64,000 bases of DNA. Origin: Amycolatopsis alkalitolerans. Lineage in GTDB: Bacteria > Actinomycetota > Actinomycetes > Mycobacteriales > Pseudonocardiaceae. Positions within the stretch are counted from its first letter, which is position 1. Every line of letters starts with the position of its first letter. Below are positions 58,152-64,000 of this stretch, one piece after another. The stretch lies in NCBI RefSeq assembly GCF_006152065.1, contig NZ_VDFW01000033.1, forward strand, positions 1-64,000. The letters run 5' to 3'. Below the pieces are notes generated by a model that was not told the DNA's origin, did not search any database, and saw nothing but the letters and a program-made list of their open reading frames with translations. The position numbers and the translations under genes are program-made.

Positions 58152-59743
58152 GCCGTCCTTTCCGCGCGGCGGCCCTGGCCCGCCTCGCGATCCCAGGTCG
58201 ACGCCGTGAGGCCGTGGTCGCCCTGTTCCTTCAGCTTGTACTTGGCGACCTTGTCCGTCGGGGTTCTCGGCAAGGCGTCCACGAACTCCACGTACCTCGG
58301 CACCATGAACCGGGGCAGCCGGTCTTCACAGAACCCGACCAGCTCGTCCGGGTCCAGCGCCGCCTCCGGCCGCAGCACGACGGTCAGCTTGACGTCCTCC
58401 TCCTCGAGCTCGGAGGGCACCCCGGTGGCCGCGCATTCGATCACGTCCGGGTGCAGGTTCACCTCGCACTCGATGTCGAACGCGGAGATGTTCTCGCCCC
58501 GGTGGCGGATCGCGTCCTTCATCCGGTCGAGGAAGAAGTAGTAGCCGTCCTCGTCCCGGTAGCCCCGGTCCCCGGTGTGGTACCACAGGTTCCGGAACGC
58601 CTCGGCGGTCGCCTCCGGGGCACCGTAGTAGCCGGTGGTGATCACGAAGGGCTGTTTGGGCCGCACGACCAGCTCACCGGGCTCGCCGGGCCCGAGCAGG
58701 CGGTCATGGGCGTCCACCACGCCGACCTCGAACCGCCGCTCGTTCGGCGTCCCGCACGACCCGAGCCGCCACTCGCCGTACGGGCTGCCGGTCACGATTC
58801 CGGCCTCGGTGCTGGTGTACGTCTCCGCCGAGCGCACCCCGAACCGTTCCAGCAGCGGAGCATCCAAAATGGACTTTCCCATGTAGAACGTGTCGAGCGG
58901 ATGGTCCTTGTCCCGCGGGGTTTCCGGCCTGTTCAGCAGGATCGGGATCATCGAGAACACGCTCATGCACACCTCGGCGCCGAACGCGCGCACGTCGTCC
59001 CAGAACCGCGAAGCGTGGAACCGGTCGGTCACCGCTATCGCGCCGCCGCCCAGCATCGCCGAGAACACGCCGTCCCACAGGCCCGCGGCGTGGAACAGCG
59101 GCAGCGGGCAGTAGATCGTCTTGCCCCACCTGTCCAGGTAGTCGAGCGAGTCGATCGCGCAGGTCAGCCCGAGCGCGTGCGAGCACATCGCGCCCTTCGA
59201 CGGGCCCGTGGTGCCGGACGTGTACATGATCGCGTGCAGATCGGAGAACGCCACGGGCCGGCTGACCGGCTCGGCGCCGTGGGCCAGCAGCTCCGAAAAC
59301 GCCAATGTCGGTTTGCCGACCGGGCGGGCAGGTCCGCGGACGATCACCCTGCCCAGCCCGGGGAGCCGGTGCGCGAGGGGGATGATGCGATCGGCGTAGG
59401 CGCCGTCGATGATCAGCGTCGACGAGTCGGAGCTGGCCAGCACATGCGCGAGCAACTCGCCTTGGTGGGCGACGTTCACCGGCACGGCCACGGCACCGAG
59501 GCGGGCGAGCGCGAAGATCGTGTACAGGAAGTCGGCGCAGTTGGGCAGCATGACCGCGACGTGCTGGCCGCGGCCGACGCCGTGCGCGGCGAGTCCGTTC
59601 GCCACCCAGTCGGTCATCGAGTCGACCTCGCCGTAGCTGAGTTCGCCCTCGTGGAACTTGAGGAACACCTCGGAACGGTGCGTTACCGCGCGTTGCCGGA
59701 GCACGTCACCGATGACCAGACTGTCCAGCCTCTCACTGCGCAT
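58148..59743 (-). CDS. AMP-dependent acyl-CoA synthetase (ANL family)
   Basis: 531 residues from the ATG at 59743 (GTG at 59749 is two codons longer). Motifs: A3 MYTSGTTGPSKGAM (about 177-190), A5 AETYTSTEAG, A7 YHTGDRGYRDEDG, and the C-terminal lysine in TDKVAKYKLKEQ. The pattern is like CaiC-type carnitine/crotonobetaine and medium-chain acid ligases. It activates a carboxylic acid as AMP ester then CoA thioester and starts the operon. The substrate is not evident; a branched or alicyclic acid is possible. Confidence 0.9.
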   Translation of the reverse strand: MRSERLDSLVIGDVLRQRAVTHRSEVFLKFHEGELSYGEVDSMTDWVANGLAAHGVGRGQHVAVMLPNCADFLYTIFALARLGAVAVPVNVAHQGELLAHVLASSDSSTLIIDGAYADRIIPLAHRLPGLGRVIVRGPARPVGKPTLAFSELLAHGAEPVSRPVAFSDLHAIMYTSGTTGPSKGAMCSHALGLTCAIDSLDYLDRWGKTIYCPLPLFHAAGLWDGVFSAMLGGGAIAVTDRFHASRFWDDVRAFGAEVCMSVFSMIPILLNRPETPRDKDHPLDTFYMGKSILDAPLLERFGVRSAETYTSTEAGIVTGSPYGEWRLGSCGTPNERRFEVGVVDAHDRLLGPGEPGELVVRPKQPFVITTGYYGAPEATAEAFRNLWYHTGDRGYRDEDGYYFFLDRMKDAIRHRGENISAFDIECEVNLHPDVIECAATGVPSELEEEDVKLTVVLRPEAALDPDELVGFCEDRLPRFMVPRYVEFVDALPRTPTDKVAKYKLKEQGDHGLTASTWDREAGQGRRAERTA

Positions 59744-59928
59744 GCACACCCTCCGGATGGCTTCCCGACGGCCTTCGAAGCGGGTTTCGCGCCATCCATA
59801 CGAACATGATTCACCCCTTCGTGGCTACCCCCCGGCCGCTCGCGACCCGCACATGCACTGGTCGAACGGCGGAAACCCGGGGTCATTAGGCTGGTCGGCA
59901 CGATCGACGACGAGAAAGGCGGGACGGC

Positions 59929-60537
59929 GTGAGCTCGTTCGACGAGAAGGCCGCGACCTGGGACGACGAAGCCAAGACCGAGCGTGCCCGGGTGGTCGCG
60001 GCGGCCATCCGCCGGGTCGTGGCGCCGACCGGATCGACGCGCGTGCTCGAGTACGGGGCGGGCACCGGGCTCGTTTCGCAGCAACTCGCCGACGGCGTCG
60101 GTCCGATCACTCTCGCGGACTCGTCGGCCGGCATGCGGGACGTCATGCGCGGCAAGCTGGCGACGGGAGCCCTGCCCGCGAACACTCGCATCTGGGACCT
60201 CGACCTGTCCGCCGGAAGTGTCCCCGGCGAACGTTTCGACCTGATCGTCACGGTGATGGCGCTGCACCACATCCCGGACCTGACGCCCGTGCTGGACGCT
60301 TTCGCGAGCCTACTCGACGAGGGCGGGCACCTCTGCGTGGTCGACCTCGTCAAAGAGGACGGCTCGTTTCACGACGGCGGCGACTTCCACGGCCACCACG
60401 GGTTCGACACCGGCGACCTGTCCGCCCGGCTCGAATCGGCGGGGTTCGCCGATGTCCACGTCGAGCAGGTCTACGAGGTGGTCAGGGACGGCGCCGCCTA
60501 CCCGCTCTTCCTGGCGGCGGGCACGAAGGCCCGGTAG
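59929..60537 (+). CDS. Class I SAM-dependent methyltransferase
   Basis: 202 residues; GTG start at 59929. Motif I VLEYGAGTGLVSQQL (about 42-56), then ITLADSSAGM and VTVMALHHIPDL. The pattern fits small-molecule or quinone-type methyltransferases (UbiE-like). It is divergent from the CoA ligase gene, with 179 bases between that hold no clear operator. Substrate unknown. Confidence 0.85.
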   Translation: MSSFDEKAATWDDEAKTERARVVAAAIRRVVAPTGSTRVLEYGAGTGLVSQQLADGVGPITLADSSAGMRDVMRGKLATGALPANTRIWDLDLSAGSVPGERFDLIVTVMALHHIPDLTPVLDAFASLLDEGGHLCVVDLVKEDGSFHDGGDFHGHHGFDTGDLSARLESAGFADVHVEQVYEVVRDGAAYPLFLAAGTKAR

Positions 60538-60614
60538 GTTCTGGCGAGCGCGCCGACCGCGATCCATTGTGGACAGGATCAAGCACGTAGCGGGCGGGTG
60601 ACCTCCGCCGCGGG

Positions 60615-63134
60615 TTAGGTTTCGCTGGTCGCGGTGATGGGTGGGGTTTTCGTCGCGCGGTGCGCGGGGAACACCGAGGCCAGGACGGCGGCGAGCACTG
60701 TCAGCGCGACGTAGAGCAGGATCTGGCCGGTCGGCAGCGCGAAGGCGCCCTCGCCGGTTTGCCGGAGGAACAGGTGCACGGTGGCCCAGGCGTAGGGGAT
60801 GCCCAGGGCGAGTCCGGTGGCAACGCCCAGCAGCGTCACCAGCACCGCCTCGATCGTCAGGGTGAGGCGCAACTGGCGTTTGGTCAGGCCGATGGCTCGC
60901 AGCACGGCCGATTCGCGGGTGCGCTCGATGACCGACAGCGACAGGGTGTTGGCGATACCGATCAGGGCGATCAGCGCGGCGATACTCAGCAGGGCCCCGA
61001 ACACTCCAAGGACCTGGCTGATTCGGCTGGTGAGCTGGGCCTTGTAGTCGGCAGCGCTGGTGATCGTCAGCGCGGTGGCGCCGGTGGCCCGTTCGATCGC
61101 GGCCAGGGATTCGCTCGGCGGGACACCGGGTTTGGTCAAGATCAGCACGGACTGCGCTGTCGTGGGCGCGAAGTCACGGAGGTAGTCCGAGAGCGGGAGG
61201 AGCAGCGGCGGAAGCGTTTCCCCCTGATCGATCGCATAGACCGCGGCCACCCGAGCCGTTCGTGGCGCCGCGTTGGGAACGTCGATCGTGACCGTGCCGC
61301 CGTCGTGCGCGTGCAGCGCGGCGAGTGCGCCCGAGCTTACGGCCACGGTTCCCGGTCGCAGGTCGGTCATCGCGCCGTCGATCATCCGCGGGCGGACCAT
61401 CGTCGAGTAGGCCACCGGCTCGAGCGCGTCCACCTGCTGCGGCGACGCGTTCACGGTGACCGTTCCCTGATACACCTCGGCCACTGTGGACAGTTGCGGA
61501 AGGTGGCGTAGCTGGTCGGTCACGGCCGGGGGGATCCCGCCGGGGCCGGTCACAAGGTAGTCGAAGGGATAGTGCCGGGCAATCGAGGTGGTGGCGGACG
61601 CCTGCATCGACATGGTGACGATGGCGAACACCGTCGCCAGCGTGGTGCCGATCGTCAGCGCCGCCGTCGTCGCGGCGGCCCGTCCCGGATTGCGGCGCAC
61701 GTTGGCGACCGCCAGCCGCGCCGGGCCGCCGATGATCCGCCCCGGCACCCACCCCAGCACCCGCACCAGCGGCCCCACCACCAGCGGTCCCGCCGCCAGC
61801 ACGGCCAGGAACAGGACGCAGCCGCCCGCGGCGATCTCGAAGAACCCCGTGCGGCTGGAACTCTCGACGCCCAGGTAGGTCAGCGCCAGGCCCACCGCGC
61901 CGACGATCGCCGCGATCACTACCCGGGGCCGCCTCGTTCGCCGCATCGCCTCGCCCGCGTGCGGCTGGTGCCGCAACGCGGCCAACGGCGCGATCGCGCT
62001 CGCGCCGCGCGCGGGCAGCAGCGCGGAAAACACCGTGACCACGACGCCGAGGGCCAGCGAGATCAGCGCTGTCCTGGGGCTGAGCACCACCCCGCTGCCG
62101 GTCGCGATGGGCGTGCCGGTCCAGGAAAACACCGCCCGCATCCCCAGTGCGGCGCCGAGACCGGCCAGTACCCCGGCAGCCGACGCCACAACGCCGGCCA
62201 GCGAGGATTCCGCCAGCGTCGCGGTGAGGACCTGGCGGCGCGTCGCCCCCACACAGCGCAGCAGCGCGAATTCCCGGGTGCGCTGGGCCACCAGGATGCT
62301 GAAGGTGTTGTTGATGACCAGCGCGGCGACCAGCAGCGCGACCAGCGCGAAGATCAGCAGGATCTGCAGGAAGAGGTCGGTGAACTTGACTGACGCGTCG
62401 GCCTGGTCCTTCGCCAGTTGCGTGCCGGTGACCACCTCGTCGTGTGGGGACCCCACCGCCGTGCGCACCCGCTGGGCAAGCTGCGCCTGGCTGACACCCG
62501 GTGCCGCCCGCGCGTCGATCTCGTCGTAGCCGGGCCGGCCGGTCAGTGCCAGTGCCGCGTCGGGGGCGAGCCCGATGACGGTGGCGCCGTTGAGTCCCTT
62601 GGCGACGCCGAGATCGATGATGCCGGCCAGCCGGTACCGCATGAGGCGATGCTGCTGGTCCAGCACCTGGAGGGTGGCTCCGACGGTGTATCCGTCGGCC
62701 TGGGCGGTGTCCTGATCGAGCACGGCTTCGCGGGCGGACTGGGGCAGTCTCCCGCTGACGACGCGGTAGGGCTGCAACTGCGGGTCGGGCGAGATGGCGA
62801 TGGCGCTACCCCGCTGCGGGGCACGCCCCGCGTGGTCGAGCAGCGAAGCCGGCCCGGTGACCCGGCCGACCGCGGCGGCGACTCCCGGTGTGTCGCGGAC
62901 GGTGTTCAGCGTGGTGGCCGCGATCCAGGGCTTTTGCTGAGCATCCGGCGCCGGTCTCACAGCGGCGTCGACGTGGCGGGCGGCCGCCGCGAAGTCGGCG
63001 TAGAAGGATCGCTGGGCGGTGTCGGTGAGGATCAACGTTCCGGCCACGAACGCGACGCCCAACGTGATGGCGAGCGTCGCCAGCGCCAGGCGCAGCTTGT
63101 GCGCGCGGATACCGGCGAGGGTGCTGCGTAGCAT
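60615..63134 (-). CDS. ABC transporter permease, FtsX/MacB type
   Basis: 839 residues. An N-terminal helix (about 17-37) and a large external domain (about 40-250) precede three helices. A middle helix group follows, then a second external domain (about 500-690) and three C-terminal helices: two FtsX modules. The pattern VINNTFSILVAQRTREFALL (about 268-287) is typical. Such 10-helix permeases move lipids, peptides or drugs mechanically across the membrane. Paired with the ATPase gene six bases upstream. Confidence 0.9.
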   Translation of the reverse strand: MLRSTLAGIRAHKLRLALATLAITLGVAFVAGTLILTDTAQRSFYADFAAAARHVDAAVRPAPDAQQKPWIAATTLNTVRDTPGVAAAVGRVTGPASLLDHAGRAPQRGSAIAISPDPQLQPYRVVSGRLPQSAREAVLDQDTAQADGYTVGATLQVLDQQHRLMRYRLAGIIDLGVAKGLNGATVIGLAPDAALALTGRPGYDEIDARAAPGVSQAQLAQRVRTAVGSPHDEVVTGTQLAKDQADASVKFTDLFLQILLIFALVALLVAALVINNTFSILVAQRTREFALLRCVGATRRQVLTATLAESSLAGVVASAAGVLAGLGAALGMRAVFSWTGTPIATGSGVVLSPRTALISLALGVVVTVFSALLPARGASAIAPLAALRHQPHAGEAMRRTRRPRVVIAAIVGAVGLALTYLGVESSSRTGFFEIAAGGCVLFLAVLAAGPLVVGPLVRVLGWVPGRIIGGPARLAVANVRRNPGRAAATTAALTIGTTLATVFAIVTMSMQASATTSIARHYPFDYLVTGPGGIPPAVTDQLRHLPQLSTVAEVYQGTVTVNASPQQVDALEPVAYSTMVRPRMIDGAMTDLRPGTVAVSSGALAALHAHDGGTVTIDVPNAAPRTARVAAVYAIDQGETLPPLLLPLSDYLRDFAPTTAQSVLILTKPGVPPSESLAAIERATGATALTITSAADYKAQLTSRISQVLGVFGALLSIAALIALIGIANTLSLSVIERTRESAVLRAIGLTKRQLRLTLTIEAVLVTLLGVATGLALGIPYAWATVHLFLRQTGEGAFALPTGQILLYVALTVLAAVLASVFPAHRATKTPPITATSET

Positions 63135-63140
63135 CGCCGC

Positions 63141-63902
63141 TCACTTCCCCAACGACTTCAGCCGGTCCAGCACGCTTTCGGGGGTCGGCGCATGTTCCTC
63201 GCCGATCAGCTTCCCGTCGGCGAGGAACACGACGCGGTCGGCGTGTGACGCGGCGGCCGGGTCGTGCGTGACCATCACAATGGTCTGGCCGAGCCGCTGG
63301 ACGCACAGCCGCAGGAAGGACAGGAGTTCGGCTCCGGCGCGGGAGTCCAGGTTCCCGGTCGGCTCGTCGGCGAAGACCACGTCCGGCCGCGTGATCAGCG
63401 CGCGTGCGCACGCGACCCGCTGCTGCTGGCCGCCGGACATCTGGCTGGGGGTGTGCCGTAGCCGCGGAGCGAGCCCGAGCGTGTCGATGACCGTGTCCCA
63501 CCAGAGTTTGTCCGGCTTTCGCCGGGCGAGTTCCAGGGGCAGCCGGATATTCTGTTCCGCGGTCAGCGCGGGAAGCAGGTTGAACACCTGGAAGACGAAC
63601 CCGACGCGGTCGCGGCGCAGGCGGGTCAGTTCCTTGTCGCGCAACCCGGTCAGTTCGGTCCCGCCGAGGCGCACCGATCCGGACGTCGCCTCATCCAGCC
63701 CGGCCAGGCAGTGCATGAGCGTCGATTTCCCGGAACCGGACGGACCCATGATCGCGGTGAACTCGCCCCCGGCGAACCCGATGCTGACACCGTCCAGCGC
63801 GCGGACGGCGGCCGGCCCGGACGAATACACCTTGACCAGGTCCGTGGCCACGACCGCCGGCCCCGGCCCGCGATCGGGCGACGGGAGTATGGGTACGGAC
63901 AA
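63141..63902 (-). CDS. ABC transporter ATP-binding protein (LolD/MacB type)
   Basis: 253 residues. The start is the TTG at 63902: the five preceding codons are the AAGGAGG ribosome site itself, so the longer GTG frame (63917) is rejected. Walker A GPSGSGKST, signature MSGGQQQRV, Walker B VVFADEPTGNLD and the H-loop THD are intact. It powers the FtsX-type permease. The 83 bases upstream to the window edge show no gene. Confidence 0.92.
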   Translation of the reverse strand: MSVPILPSPDRGPGPAVVATDLVKVYSSGPAAVRALDGVSIGFAGGEFTAIMGPSGSGKSTLMHCLAGLDEATSGSVRLGGTELTGLRDKELTRLRRDRVGFVFQVFNLLPALTAEQNIRLPLELARRKPDKLWWDTVIDTLGLAPRLRHTPSQMSGGQQQRVACARALITRPDVVFADEPTGNLDSRAGAELLSFLRLCVQRLGQTIVMVTHDPAAASHADRVVFLADGKLIGEEHAPTPESVLDRLKSLGK

Positions 63903-64000
63903 CGGTTCCTCCTTCACGACGAGGCAGCAGCTCGCCCGACGATAGGAATCCGGCCCGCGACCTCCCAGTAGGAAAAGTCACCACATCGCGGCCGGGCCAC

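Overview
The window is 64 kb of very GC-rich DNA with strong third-position G/C bias, many GTG and TTG starts, ATGA/GTGA translational coupling and several apparently leaderless promoters. The gene set (mycofactocin methyltransferase MftM, NDMA-type methanol dehydrogenase, PrmABCD/MimABCD-type propane monooxygenase with its own chaperonin, EtfD-like membrane Fe-S protein) points to a propane- and alcohol-oxidising actinomycete of the Amycolatopsis/Pseudonocardia/Mycobacterium type. Nothing in the window fixes the genus. I saw no rRNA, tRNA, CRISPR array, insertion sequence or prophage.

Layout. Bases 1-7 kb: end of ctaD, a ClC chloride transporter, a LysR-controlled enolase-superfamily/M24 pair, and small genes (YciI, CopD-like membrane protein, DUF488). 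7-13 kb: a five-gene branched-chain-amino-acid-type ABC transporter operon (livGFHM plus lipoprotein binding protein) and an FAD monooxygenase. 13-22 kb: an alcohol-oxidation island. An iron alcohol dehydrogenase is followed by a histidine kinase/LuxR regulator pair (MnoSR-like). Facing them is the operon mno (NDMA-dependent methanol dehydrogenase), moxR, a VWA protein, mftM and an acetate permease. 22-29 kb: PIG-L deacetylase, sugar-phosphate transferase, CmcJ-like protein, stand-alone flavokinase, TfoX-like protein, and a coupled RHH regulator/VOC/MFS cassette. 29-41 kb: amt-glnB, a GAF regulator facing an aldehyde dehydrogenase plus DUF779, the EtfD-like protein, a TetR/methyltransferase pair and a multicopper oxidase behind a possible copper operator. 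41-52 kb: the propane monooxygenase operon prmABCD, then an amidohydrolase, an extended DUF59 protein, an alcohol dehydrogenase and a dedicated chaperonin, with a divergent AAA+/Fis activator. 52-64 kb: an MFS transporter, gene remnants, an acyl-CoA catabolic operon (CoA ligase, two acyl-CoA dehydrogenases, enoyl-CoA hydratase, double VOC protein), a methyltransferase and a FtsX-type ABC exporter.

How it fits together. Monooxygenase (propane to propanol, and probably acetone to acetol), several alcohol dehydrogenases, a chloroacetaldehyde/acetaldehyde-type aldehyde dehydrogenase, an acetate carrier and CoA-linked oxidation genes form a plausible short-chain alkane/alcohol catabolic region. 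EtfD would pass acyl-CoA dehydrogenase electrons to the quinone pool. Two AcoR-type GAF regulators and one two-component system are each next to the oxidation genes they probably control. A recurring trait is perfect, GC-rich hairpins between cistrons of the catabolic operons (mno/moxR, prmA/prmB, prmD/amidohydrolase, hydratase/VOC). They could set unequal expression of the abundant enzymes and their helpers. The most unusual point is that the MoxR and VWA proteins behind mno both carry histidine-rich stretches, suggesting a metal-loading role.
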